From Tulasnella sp. 424 (taxonomy: Eukaryota > Basidiomycota > Agaricomycetes > Cantharellales > Tulasnellaceae): a stretch of DNA of 64,000 bases. The stretch covers positions 163,977 to 227,976 of the forward strand of contig WSUB01000057.1 of NCBI GenBank assembly GCA_019633425.1. The letters run 5' to 3'. Made by a program: the position numbers and the translations under genes. Below, piece after piece: positions 24,385-36,300 of the stretch. Below the pieces are notes generated by a model. It was not told the origin of the DNA. It worked only from the letters and a program-made list of their open reading frames with translations, and ran no database searches. Within the stretch, counting starts at the first letter, position 1. Each line of letters starts with the position of its first letter.

Positions 24385-25092
24385 ATGGCTGAATCTATGA
24401 CGTTCTCTCGTGATGTCGGCCGAAACCAGCTCCCCGGACTCAACCTCCCTACCATGCAAATCGAGCTTGGGGAGCCCAACGTTTACCTGCGCAATGAAGA
24501 CTTCAAGTACGTCGAATTATCTCTTGACCTTCCAAGCACTAATACTGACGCAATTCTAATGTAGGACCCCATCTCGTCCCGTCATGGGCATGGTAAACAT
24601 CTCAGCCCCATCTGTTACTTGGTTCGTCCATCATTTATTATAGTTTCTCCCTCCCCAAAACGCGTGCTAACCAAACGTTCTCCGACCTTTTCTCCAAATA
24701 GGTACGACGGGACGCTCCTCACGCTCTCCCATCTCACTCTCACCGTGCAAGCCACCGCTCGAAGCAACTCCAAGTCCGCGCACCAGGCATTCTTCGAGCA
24801 AGAGTCGTACGACCTCACCCTCACCGCTCGGACAAAACGCTTCGACCCGGACATGTGGAGCGAGGATCGCGGACAGTGCGTTCAATTCGGCTCGACCTTC
24901 ACGGACCGGATGGGAAGTCGGTGCCCCGTCGTTCTTCGCATTCCCATGGACGCTTGCGTACCCGGTGGTACGAGGGTGTTCAAGGTCACCGCCAAGGCTT
25001 CTTACGTTCGCATTAGCCCTCCGACTCTCAGCGCTCCCGCTCAATTCGAGATCAACGCGGACCCCGCCCACCTGACATTCGCCCAAGCTTAA
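24385..25092 (+). CDS. Conserved-looking hypothetical protein
   Basis: Not recognised. Three exons: the first starts MAESMTFSRDVGRNQLPGLN (ATG 24385), the second is TPSRPVMGMVNISAPSVTW, and the third starts YDGTLLTLSHLTLTVQATAR and runs to HLTFAQA, TAA 25090-25092. The joints (AA|G at about 24508-24565 and TG|G at about 24620-24701) keep the frame with GT/AG ends. The product is about 190 residues, with no signal peptide or membrane helix. Alternating hydrophobic strands (CPVVLRIPM, TRVFKVTAKASYVRI) suggest a beta-rich fold. A TATA box and a pyrimidine-rich leader suggest solid expression. Confidence 0.7.
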
Positions 25093-25647
25093 CGACCGCC
25101 ACATTCTATATCGCTTCATTCCAGCTTTTTCACATTCCGTTCTCTGCACGCTCCGCTGCATATTTCTCTATTTAACACTTCATTCCACCAACACGCTGTA
25201 TTCCTAGCTCTGTGATCCCCTCCGTTCCATTAAGCCTCATCAGACTTCTCTTCATTGTATATTTTCCCACCTGCTCTTTACGAGCACGTGTTCTTGTATC
25301 CTTCTTCCGTATTCTGTATCGCTCAACTTAGACTAGATCCACACTAATAAAGAGAGGGGCAGAGGTAGACCTGAAACATTTTTTTTTTTCATTTGGAGAG
25401 TAACTACATGATTGGTTGCCTTTTTTGGTTTTCTTAAAAGCCATACAGTCTAAGAAGAAGAAGAAATATCAAACAAACGGATTCAAAAAAATAGAAAAAG
25501 GAGTGAGTTCCAAAGGGGCTGAAGAAGAAAACAAGAAAATCGCATCGTCTATGTCATGCAATAAAGTAAGTAAAGCGCGCCAACAACCGGAGTGACAATC
25601 ATCCAAGGCTTCCAACCACCAGTCTTTTCCGTCTTGCCGCCATGTAG
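25093..25647. other. Convergent 3' region
   Basis: Shared 3' flank of the gene at 24385 and of Tps2. It is T-rich on the left, with a T run at 25380-25389, and A-rich on the right (25440-25510). No gene seen. Confidence 0.6.
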
Positions 25648-28600
25648 TCATAGTTTTGGTTTCTCTTCCGTCGCAGGGGCCTCTTCCTTGGCAGCAGCAG
25701 CGATGGCAGCCTCGAGAGCGTCGCCGTCCTTTGGAGGCAAAGTGCTATGGCTGCTCTCTCCGCCTTCGCCGACGAGTTCGAGCATGGCGTGGACGATGTC
25801 ACGAGGACTCTGTTCGTGCCACACGGCCAAAGTCTTCTTCGTTGGCAAACCAACAGCGGTGGAGAAGACGGCGTCGGGGGAGATGGTGAGCCTAACGGGT
25901 TCGAGTTTCGGTGGGGTTGCGCTGGGTGAGACGGTCAATGAGGCGGAGATTGGGGGTTGCATGATGACTTCTTGACTCTCGACAACGCTCGGGCGGAGCT
26001 GGCAGAGAGCACGGAACATGTCCTCGTCGGTCTAATACAAGGAGAACGCTTGTCAGAACACTTCGATCTCCAGTTCTGGTAGCACCTCGTACCTTGTCAT
26101 CACCGGCGCAGAAGACCCACTCGGCATCGGGGTTGGTGTACAACAGACGCTTGACAATCTCGCCCTTATTGATAGCGATGGGACGAACTTCGAGGTTCTT
26201 CTTGCCAACGAGGACTAGATGGTGTGAAGGAAAAAGTCGTCGTCAGGAGAAAAGCCCCCTCGAAAAACACCGCCACCATCCTTTCACGAACCTTCAATGG
26301 GACGCTTGGGCACCAAGTTGGTCTGCAACAAGTCCAAGCACTGCTTGCACTGGAACGAACCCCAATCCGGGTCGGAAGCGCGATAATGCCACGTGATCGA
26401 CGCGTTCTTGAGCTCGATGAAGCTTCCGGGCGTGCGCTACGAACAGAGCGAATATGAGAATCCCCTTCTCCAGAGACGCCCACACAAGCCCATACCTCAG
26501 TGTAATACTCGAAGATATCTTTAACCTCAAGGATCCAGCTCATATCAAACGTCTTGGTCAAGTTGGTCCACTCGCCACCGGTACCCGAGTGTCCGGGCTC
26601 CTTGACGAAGCATCCGTGCTCAGCCGAAAAACCGACGCGCTTCAAGTAACCCAAATGCTGATCGAGGAATCCGCCGTCGCGACCCGAGATGATGTACACG
26701 ACGTTCTTGGGGTCTTCGGACAACTTCTCCAACGCGCGGAGAGTGCCCTTTGAGGGGGTGGCTGCAGAGGGAGTCTTGACGATGGGAGTGAGCGTGCCCT
26801 AACAAACGTTTCCCAAAAGCTCGTGTCAGCAAATGAAAGCCAAACGAGGCCCAGGACAAACGTACATCATAGTCGAACATGAACAGCCTCTTCTTGGCCT
26901 TCTCGTACAGCTCTCCCATCTTGGCGCGGTCCAAGCAAGGGGTCTGGTGAGCCGAGTTCTCCGAGTTGATCTTCTCCAAAAGACTTTTGACAAGGACCGC
27001 AGCCCAAGTGTGAGAGGTGTGGGTCGTAACGGCTTCGTACAGCGTCCTGTGTCTCCCCCACTTCTCCTCATCGGACATGGTAAGACCACGGTGGATAGAC
27101 GCTGCGACGTCCTGTTCACCAACCAGCAAGATCAGCTTCTAGATACGGTAGAAAAGCACCCGCAAACTACAACATACCCCAAGATTCCAAGGATTGATCT
27201 GCAAAGCACCTCCGCTCATCGCGTTCGAAATACCCATGAACTCGCTCATAACGATTGGGCTGGGCGCTCTGGCGCTAGCTTGGAGATCCTGGGCGAGTTG
27301 ACCGGCGCCCTTGGACACTTCCTGCTGGCACAGAACGAATTCCATGGAGGTGGTGTTCATGCCATCTCGCAAGGGAGTGATGAGAGCCAAGTCCGCAACG
27401 GAGAGGAGGGCGTAGAATTCGTCCTTCTTGATATGTTGGTGGCTGACGAAAGTGGAATACAAGCTTTAACGCCAATTTTTTTCGATGGAAGTGGGGAGGA
27501 CGTACTAGTGATGAACGGGGATAAAGTCCAAGCTTCCGTACTCTCCGTTGATGTGAGCGACGAGTTCGGAGACTTGACGTTCGAGTTTGGGCGAGTCGGT
27601 CAACGCGGGAGACGTGACTTGAATCAAGACGACCTAAGTAGATGAAAAGGGAGGAATCGTCAATACGCGCCTACACACGGGAGGGCGATCAATCATTTCT
27701 TCCTTACATTGCCGCGCCATTGAGGGAAGTCCAACAACAGCTTCTCGAACGCCTTCAACTTCTGAACGACACCCTTGACGACGTCGAGCTTATCACGGCC
27801 GATGATGATCTTCTTGCCCTGGTACAACGAGCGGAGAGCGTCCACTTTCGGCTTGATTCCAGGTCGTTGGCTATCAAACGAAAAGGCATCAGAATCACGT
27901 GTCCGGGGGAATCGGTATACAAACTCACCAGTCGATTTGGACCCTCCCGGCGTCAACACCAACAGGGCAATGCATGATCTCCACGACCTGTCCACTAACG
28001 TCCACTCCGCTCCCACCCATCGCGCTCTCGTAGCCACAGACTCGAATGCAGCTGCTGGCAAAGTGGCGACCATACGAGTAAGTTTGGAAGCAGACCAAGT
28101 TGGCGCCCAACATTCCGTCGAGGATTTCTTTACGCTTGGGCAAGCATCGGAAGACTTCGGAGGAAGGGAAGGGAGTGTGGACGAACAAGCCGATGTGTGC
28201 GTCTGGTGCGAGGTTGCGGAAGTATTTGGGTGCGAGGAGGAGATGGTAATCCTAATTGAAGAAGGAGATTTAGTTCAGCGCGAAAAAAATGAGAGAGGGG
28301 GTGACGAAACACGAACCTGGATCCAGATCAAGTCACCAGGCTGGTAAACTTCGAAAAGCTTCTCAGCGTATTTCAAGTTGGCCTCGGAGTAGGCGTTGAA
28401 TTCGGCTTCGTGGGATTGGATTTCGGTTGCGACGTCTTGCCAGAGGAGGTAGTGGAAGAGCGGCCAGAGCGCTGTTTACGGGTTCAGTTGGGAGAGGGGA
28501 TCAACAAGAAGCGTCAGAGGTTAAAAAAGAGGTTCGATGACATCAGCGCCCAAGCGAAGGACAACCCGAGAGAGGACCGTTGACTCACTGGTCTTGCAAT

Positions 28601-29219
28601 AGCCATCGTAGTGTCCGCGAGCGGTCTTGTCGTCCAACCAAACGGGGACGTAGGTAATGGGATTCTCGAGTCCGGCCTTCTCCCACTCTGGGTCGGAGTA
28701 GTCTGCCATCTGAGCCTCCAACTCCTTCTTCTCCTCAGCGGAAAGAGAGTCGGGCGAGATGGTCTCTACACCAGGAGCAGCTCCTCCGCCACCGACGATC
28801 TCAGGGGGGGAAGGGCGGTGGGCGTGAATGTCACCCGTGTACGCGACGATCACTTGCTTGTGGGTCGCGCTGAGAGAGCGAATGCCGCTGTGCATGGCGG
28901 TATGTCCGCGCCTGGCCGTCAAGTGCCATTGGAACTTCTTGTCCGAGGGCAAAGAAGCCGCGCTAGCCTTGGGCGTGGATAGTTCTACTGCCTCTGTTGG
29001 GGGTGTTTTCGGCGGACTTGGTGGGGCGGGGGGCGCGCGTTGGAGGGAGGAGACGATGGGGAGGTAGTGGCACAAGTGGATGATGCGGCCCGTAAGCTGA
29101 GTGCCCTTCTGGTCGTGAACGGATTCTAGTTTTGCAATGGCTTCTCTGAGCGTTCCGAGCTCAGCGCCATGGGACTGTGAGAGGGGAGGTGCAACAGAGC
29201 CGGAGACGTAGGAGTCCAT
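25648..29219 (-). CDS. TPS2: Trehalose-6-phosphate phosphatase (Tps2 type)
   Basis: Second enzyme of trehalose synthesis; it removes phosphate from trehalose 6-phosphate. From ATG 29219 a variable N-terminal region with proline runs leads to a TPS-like glycosyltransferase domain: WIQDYHLLLAPKYFRNLAP, GLFVHTPFPSSEVFRCLPKR, then the ADLALITPLRDGMNTTSMEF region. The phosphatase domain follows, with FDYDGTLTPI (the DxDGT nucleophile motif is split by an intron between about 26805 and 26865), VVYIISGRDG, FSAEHGCFVKEPG and WVFCAGDDKTDEDMF. The domain order, and the line GRDKLDVVKGVVQKL where active synthases have a DRLDYIKG-type motif, indicate that only the phosphatase half is catalytic. About ten introns. 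It ends in an Ala/Glu-rich tail, TGA at 25648-25650. Confidence 0.92.
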
Positions 29220-29681
29220 AATGAAAAGTCAGTGGCTCTAGGGGGAGAGGATGAGGAAGAGAGGAGGAGAGGAGAGTGTAGTGGGAGGGAAGGGAATGAA
29301 GGGAAGAAGAGGTGCAGCTCTTTATGTTGTCATACGCTCTCTCTTGTTTGGGACACATCCCCCCCCCCCCTTCGGACTCTTTCCCAGTTGCTTGATATGT
29401 CGTGTTAGAATGAAAACCTCCATTTGACAAGAATTATCCTCACTATCTGTTCATCTCTCTCTCTTTTACTCAACTTGCGGGATGAAAACCATCTGGAGGC
29501 GGGGTGGAGGAACATGGAGAGGGGAGTAGGCGGGTTGAGTTTTGGACTGAGATTTCCCGATTGGGACTATTGAACCAATCGATTCCTCCCACCACGAAAC
29601 CTCGCCCGTAACATCAACAAATCACACTTTTTACGCAACTAGCTTAATTCCACTCATATGCGGAACACTTGTATGTAGTTT
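29220..29681. promoter_or_regulatory. TPS2 upstream region
   Basis: Purine-rich leader (on the plus strand) with a run of twelve or more C at about 29359-29371. AGGGG words lie at 29240-29244 and 29520-29524. CCCCT/AGGGG is the stress-response element of yeast trehalose genes; whether it works here is an inference only. Confidence 0.35.
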
Positions 29682-29719
29682 TTGAGCACCAGTCCTCCTT
29701 TGACCGACCCGACACCATC

Positions 29720-30149
29720 GATGCCCGCCGCTATCCCGATGTTGCGAGAGAGTGACGAGCGACTTAATTTAGCCAGTAAAGCACACAAAGACCATCCGGG
29801 GATGGACAAGTTCATCGATGAACCTTACACTCTCGCGTTCCCCGGTTTGCGGGTGAATCCAATGATCTGGGGCTCCTTGCTTTCCAAAGGGCGAAAGCTC
29901 GGCACGTCCTTCCGCCTCTCCGACGTCCATCCGACCTTCTCCACCTCTCTGCTATCTGCAATCCCCCTTTCTACAGCTCTCAATATTCTCATTCTGCCGT
30001 TTCTAGCCTCAAGCCCTTGTTTGTCGATCGGCCCTCCAGATCCCGGTTCACCGACGAGCCGCGGACGCCTTTTAGAGGCCTTTGGACAGTGCTCCTACCA
30101 CCTCCGTACCACTGGGGCTGAGATAGACGCCGTTTCTAATTGGCCCTAG
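29720..30149 (+). CDS. Doubtful small ORF divergent to TPS2
   Basis: Open frame of about 140 codons from ATG 29720 (MPAAIPMLRESDERLNLASK) to TAG 30147-30149. It resembles nothing I know, has one moderately hydrophobic run (ALNILILPFLASSPCLSIG), and no intron. It may be noise in a gene-poor area. Confidence 0.2.
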
Positions 30150-31967
30150 GCTGGAGCTGCAGATCCAAATGGATGTTTAGCCGCCAGGTTGGTCCATCAT
30201 TTGGCGTGCACGCTTTCCCATCTCACGATGCACCTCCTCTCTTTCTCTACGCTTTCACTCTTTTCCCGTCATCCCGCATTGAACTCTAACTCCAACCCTT
30301 GTCCTGCCACTTTCGAATCCCTTCTCAACGCCAAAACGCCATCCTATCCCAATAGCAATCACCACGGGTTGCTTCTTGCCACGCATCCGACGCACGTTTC
30401 TACAGCTGCCCTTCCCAGGCCCACTTTGGAATCCTCGACTACTCACAGGATTTGAGCCGGAGAGGTCCGGGGAACTCCGGTTGCCTGGTCATCAGAAGGA
30501 GTTCTTTTGGGTAAATGGAGAGGGGGGAAGGGGTCGAGAGATGTGGAGAATCAGGACACATAATTCCAGGCCGAAGATTGTTGGCATGCATAGCCCACGA
30601 GTGCAAGTGCATAACACGCAGATTGTGGCTGGTCGTAGTCCTTTGCACAAGACCATAGTCTTCAGATAATCCGAGGACTAGCACAACGAGGATAAGTAGT
30701 AGTCAACTGGGTATTGCTTGCAGGGGTCCTGGTGGTACGACCCCGGCTTACCACACGTCCTCCCCGGTGATCAGAGCCCGACCCATTGAAGCACGGAGTA
30801 TTCGTAGTCCCTTGCACAAGACCGTAGTCTTGAGATAATCCGAGCTGTTGCACGAGGAGGATAAGTAGTAACGATTTGGGCGTTGCTTGCACGGGGGGGA
30901 GTCCTGGTTGTACCCCACCTTACCACTGGTATGGTTATGTCCTTCCGGTGACTTAGGTACGACTCACTGAAGCGCGACGTGTCTTAAAGCAGGATACCTG
31001 CAGAACGACAAGTCTGTCAACTTGAGCCGAACGAAGGCTGGCCGTTGGAGCGCTTTCCGGACATGCCAGTGGCCGTGGTGCGATCAAAAGGCCGAGGGCA
31101 CCTTAAAGCTCCAAGGGTAAGTTAAGATCGACAAAAGAAGAGGGAAAGGCCTACCTGAGATCTAATGTTCTGCAGCATCGGGCAATTAACGTGATCGATC
31201 AGAGAGGGCGCACTTAAGCGCTCTCAACCGAGAGGCACTCCATCGCAGGACGGAAACGGAACGCAAGCTCAGTCGCGCTGTGCTCGTGGTTTATCGTTTC
31301 GGCCTAACAGCTCCGCCATTCCAACAAGACACGATGGACTGACGGCCTGGATTCCTTTTTCTTAGTGGCCTCCATGTAGGACGCGGAACCTCCGTCCTGC
31401 TGAAGCCAAACGCCTTTCCTCGGAACGAACGATCGGGCTTGGCGAAGGAAAAATAGGTGCTTAAAAACCGCGTTCGAATCTGTTAAAGGACATTTGTTTC
31501 TTTGATGTACTGGCCTCGATTTGGATGTCAAGCTTCTTCTCGCGTAGGGGAAGCCGAAAAGCTGGGGGGAGCAATCGGCGGAGGTGGGGGCGGACGCTCG
31601 CAGACTTCCCCCCAATCAGCTGTATATAGTAGTCGTTTGCGGACACTACGAGTTCTGGACAACGATCTGCATCGATACCGAGATAGTCCGAGAGAACGAT
31701 GGGATTTGGTGAGGGATGAGAGGCCTTCCTTGCCACGCACGTTGCTGGTTCCCACCTCAAGTACTCCGCTTCCCCGACCCCGGGTTTCGGGGCTCCATGA
31801 ATCCAGAAGAGGATGCGAGAGGTTCAGCAGAAAGGTATTTGGTATCCCAAATAGGATATATGATAGTAATACATGTATATGGACATGTACAAAAATCGTG
31901 AAAACATTCCAATTGCAACGAAAAAGGAAAAAGCGCAAAATAAAAGTCTCAGTTCCGGGCGGGCCGG
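30150..31967. other. Gene-poor stretch with tandem repeat
   Basis: About 1.8 kb without a convincing gene. Open frames on both strands are short, overlap one another and lack family signals. It contains the 169-bp tandem repeat described separately. The right end (about 31830-31967) is AT-rich and is probably the 3' flank of the minus-strand gene at 31968. Confidence 0.5.
30635..30985. repeat. Two tandem copies of a 169-bp repeat
   Basis: Copy 1 starts GTAGTCCTTTGCACAAGACC at 30635 and copy 2 starts GTAGTCCCTTGCACAAGACC at 30804. Both continue through GATAATCCGAG, GGATAAGTAGTA, GCTTGCA, GTCCTGG, CTTACCAC and CCGGTGA to a TGAAGC end. Each opens with a small inverted repeat AAGAC-(4 bases)-GTCTT. 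Copy 1 also has an outer stem AGTCC/GGACT. Confidence 0.75.
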
Positions 31968-32890
31968 CTATGGCTCTACCGCCCTCTTGACCAGTCCTAA
32001 GAACTGCTCAACTGTCCTATCCGCATTCTGACCTTTCCAAAGCCAGTAAATGCCTCTCATCGCCTCTTCCAACGCAGCCTCCGAGGTCAAAGGATTCGAA
32101 CCTGCCGACTCGGAGCTACCCGAGTCACTCGCTTCCGACGCAAGCGGTGCCTCCTCTGGCTGCTCGACGTTGTGATGAGTGGTCAACCCCAACCCTCCAA
32201 CCATCGAGTTGACCTCGGGCGCCTTTTCGTCCTGATCCTTCGCAGCGAAAGCGTCGTCAAATCCTCTTCCAAAGGGTTCCTCTGCAAACTCCTCTTCAAC
32301 CCCGATGGATCCACGGACGTAAGGGTCTCCCCTTAATGACGCCGTTGGCTGATACTCCATCACCTCCACGACCGAGGGAGTATGATCGTCTTCTCCAACT
32401 TCGAGTAATGGCCGCCCAAAGTCATCGAGTTCGGGTTTCTTCCCGTTCGCTAACCTCGGAGACGGGACAGTCGAGTCCCCCGATCCTTGTACTTTGGAAT
32501 ATTGAGACCAGTAAGACGAATCGTCTTCCTCGGAGGCTTCAACAGCTGAGAGCGGTTGCGGGTGCGATTCAGGGGTGTCGGTTGCGGATGACGAGGTGGG
32601 GTGGTGTGTAAAGACCAACTCGGGTACGGTTGAGGAGTGAACGACATCTGATGGAGGTTCCTGTGCAGGCTTGAAAGTGAAAGATAATGAAGTTGATGGG
32701 CTGTATTCGATGTGCGAGAATGTTGCTTTGGAGCCCAACACTGGAGAGGCCGCGGCGGAGGAATCTGCGAGTTGCGGTAATCAATGGTCAATATACACAG
32801 CTGTGGTGCGCGGGGTAAGCAGACTAAGCAGGGCGCACCATATCCTTTCCAGAAGTCTGTGCCGTCGTGGTCGTAGCTGTCGTCGTACAT
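31968..32890 (-). CDS. Acidic hypothetical protein
   Basis: Not recognised. A short first exon (MYDDSYDHDGTDFWKGY, start 32890) is joined by an intron of about 100 bp to a 260-residue second exon that begins DSSAAASPVLGSKATFSHIE. The protein is rich in Asp, Glu, Ser and Pro, with little predicted order. The exception is a C-terminal helix-like segment (EEAMRGIYWLWKGQNADRTV) that looks like the conserved part. No signal peptide or membrane helix. TGA is close to 31968. The frame is long and the two-exon join is clean, so it is probably a real gene. Confidence 0.65.
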
Positions 32891-33394
32891 GTTGGAGCGT
32901 CGGTTTGGATGTAGACTGGCGGGAGAAGTTTGATAGGAAGAAGTGAAACAAAGAGCTCGGGAGGGGGAGATGGGACTGATAGTTTCTTTCACGAGCTGTG
33001 AACAAATAGGGGCTCATGGCAGCGTATGTAAGCAACTCACCTGACTACACACACATCCTGTCGTTGCGCGCTTCCTTCGGCTCCCTGCTTGCTCCGACAG
33101 TCGAAGGATGATCAAGACCCACTCGTCTCTCGGGAACATTCCGTCTCAATCAGCTGAACACACCCACACGTCTTTCGCTTACTATGCTCCATATGAAACA
33201 CGCATCGCACTCCAACGCCGAGGACAGCGAGTGATAAAGATTCTCTCTATCAACATATTCGGCATGTAAAACGTCAGCGACAGCGGTATAAACATAGGCA
33301 ATGTGAAAAACGACAACGGGAGAAAACGGAGAATCAACAAAAAGGTCGGCGTGATTCCAAACGGGGGAAGAGAGTGACGTCGGTAGACCCGATG
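32891..33394. other. Intergenic between the acidic protein and Msh6
   Basis: Promoter side of the gene at 32890 and 3' flank of Msh6. Open frames here are short. No element recognised. Confidence 0.5.
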
Positions 33395-36300
33395 TTAAAC
33401 CTTTAGATAAGCTTCTTTCGCTGACTGTCCAATCAGCTGAATGACCCGTCGCATCCGCGTCGGGTCTCCTTCCACTCCGATCTGTCCTTGCGCCAGCTTC
33501 CACAAGTACGCGAAGTCAGCTTGGGCGACCAACGGCAGATTCGACGTTCGTTTCGCTTCAAGCTTCTTGTGGAACTTGTCAGCAAAGTCGGTAGAGATGG
33601 CTTCAGCGCGAGCGACGACGCTTTGAGGCACTCCAGCTAAGCTGGCAACATGGGTTCCGAACGACGAGCTCGCGGTTCCTTCCGTCAGCTTGTACAGGAA
33701 CACCAACTGACGAGTTACCCGGAAATGAATCAGTAAGCCACGCTGGTCACCGAACAACAAAAATAAGCCCCTGCCCACCTCGCGCTTCTCATCGTCAACA
33801 GCAGTCTTCATATGCATGTTCCGAATATTGGGGTGATAAGCAAAATCTTGAGTCAGGCTGGAATAGTGGGTTGCAAACAAGGCTAGGCCAAGAGTGTGCG
33901 TTGCCAATTGATGAAGGACAGCCTGCGAGAATGTTAGGGTCTTATTACCGGGAGAAGACTGTTTTAGCTAACTCACTCCTGCAATAGCCATGCCATCCTA
34001 AAAGGAATGCCTCATCAGAAACCCGTCACAAACTCGAAAATACAACAAAGAACAACTCACGAAAGTCGAGGTTCCTCGTCCCAATTCTGAAAGGGAATGT
34101 GACGAGCGATAAGCAGACTGCATCGTCCGTCAAACAAGCAAACCCACCATCCAGGATTACCAACGATTTCGGAGTAGCCTCGCGCAAGATCTTGCATCTA
34201 CAAAGAGTCACAAGCAGTCAGATGAAGGGATCATCAAACGATTTGCACGAGATCCGTACGCTTCGTCCATCTCTACTCTAAAAGTTGACGCATTCGAGAA
34301 CATATTATCATACGCTCCCATTCGCGTCAGAATCTTATCCACCGGAGAGATCCTACGAAGGTCAAGTCCATTTAGCCGCTGGAACGGACTTAGAACTGGC
34401 CTCGTACCTCGCCGACTTCGCAGGAACATGCATCCCCATCTGGGCCATGATTACACCAGCAGCTGTCATCCTCATCACGGTCGATTTACCAGCCATGTTC
34501 GCTCCCGTCAACAACATGATGCCAGGCGTATCGCACCCTTTGCCCATCTTGACGTCGTTGGGAATAAAATCGTCCTTCAAACACAGGGCCGGATGGCGAA
34601 GTTGCTCGAATTCCACAAACGCCTCGTCCGACTCGACGAACTCGGGTCTGCAAGAGGGCTCGCCGATAGCAGCCGAAGATTTGGCCAAGCTGAATAAACA
34701 GTCGAGCTGAAAATAAGAGGATCCAAGTTCCTCAGCTGACTCGTTTCAGCTTCGAGAAACCCAGCTCCTACCTCGGCCATCACTCGTACAGCTCTCAGCC
34801 ATACATCACGATCCGCATCAAAGTCTGAGTAGAGCTTTGCCTTGAAGTCCCTGATCGCCGCATTACGAGTCTCTTGCGCTTCCTTGAAACTTCGAATCAT
34901 CGTTTGAAGTTCGGGAACTTGATACCTCGTCACGGCCTGCGTGATCCAACGAGAACTCATCAGCATTCCGTGAAGAGGACTCGGTGAGAACAGCGCACCT
35001 TGGTGCCCGCCGACTTGACCCATTCTTTCGGAACTTTCTTCGCTGAAGCTGGTGCCTGAACGAGATATATGTCTTTCGTCCCGATGGAAGAATGCCAGTA
35101 CTCGAGTTTCAAACTGGGAGAATAGGCCCATCCATAATCCCGTCAGCATGCAATTTATGCCAAAGGGGACAGAATCCTACCCAGTCTGACCAGCCAACTT
35201 CTTCAAAGATCTGTCCAACATGACCTTCAAGCCCGTGATCTCGGCCTCCACAGTATCGTACGCTTCGTTTTTGCCGTCCTGAGGCAAGAGCAAGTCATCT
35301 ATTGAATGGGGTTGAGCATGTGGCACGCATCGTCACGACACTTCCGATATTAGTACCTTTCTCTTTAGGCTCCACAAACTGCTCCCTCAAAGCATTGATG
35401 TGCGGATCAAGGTCAGGCGCTGACCGCAACAAGCCAGAGATGTTCGTCGACTTGAACGACTGCGCCTCGTCCTCGAGCTTCTTGAGGCCTTTGCTCAACT
35501 TCTCAAAAGCCTAACGAGAGAGGGTATGCTTAGAGCCGCGAGCGATTCGCTTAGACGCTACAATCGCTCACCTGAAGGACTTTGAGGAAATCCAAGATCT
35601 TGCATGTTCCGGCGTGAATCCTGGAAACGATCCGTTCGAGGTCAGGTAGACCTTTGGCCAATTGCCCAAACTCGGCTTCTGCGGTAGGTGCATCGAGCAG
35701 ATCCTCGACGGCGTCCAACCGAGCGTTGATAGCGCTGACTTCTCGTAGAGGCATGCAGAGCCAGATGCGGAAGAGACGCTTCCCGAAAGGCGTCACACAA
35801 CGGCTTAAAAGGCGAAGAAGCGATCCTTCATCCGTGCCTGTGAGGGGGAAGACCTGCTTTTAGCACCTGGTAGCAAGCGACTCGTGCGTTGTAGCGTACC
35901 TTCACTATTTTGCAGGACTTCGACATGGGAGAGAGTCTGACCGTCAAGAACCAGACCTTGGCCTTGTTTCATGGGATCGTAGATGTTGAAGTTCTTCATG
36001 CTGACGAGGTCCTTGTCGATGTTCAGTTGTCGCAAGTACCTGAAGGGGTTCGTGTCATTGGTTAGCGATTTGTTATCACTGCCAGAGGTCGAAAACTCCA
36101 ACCAGATCATGGCGCCGATTGCCTCGATAGCCACACGACTATCCATCATCTGCCGGATTCCCTCAGGAATGTTACTGGAAAAGACATCGTCCTCTTCCAT
36201 GGCGTTCTCATCTCCAGCAGGGAACGTTTCTTCTAGCGCTTTGAGAGTTCCGTCGTAATCGTACCCTTCCGTGTCGCGCAAAGTAGTCCAGAGGCACGAT

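Noticed and set aside
26833..27645. Plus-strand open frame of 270 codons
   Set aside because: It lies wholly antisense to the conserved Tps2 exons and introns and has no family motif; a shadow of GC-rich coding sequence.
31000..31330. Possible structured RNA or tRNA-like sequence
   Set aside because: No cloverleaf with A and B boxes and no recognised snRNA or 5S pattern could be traced.
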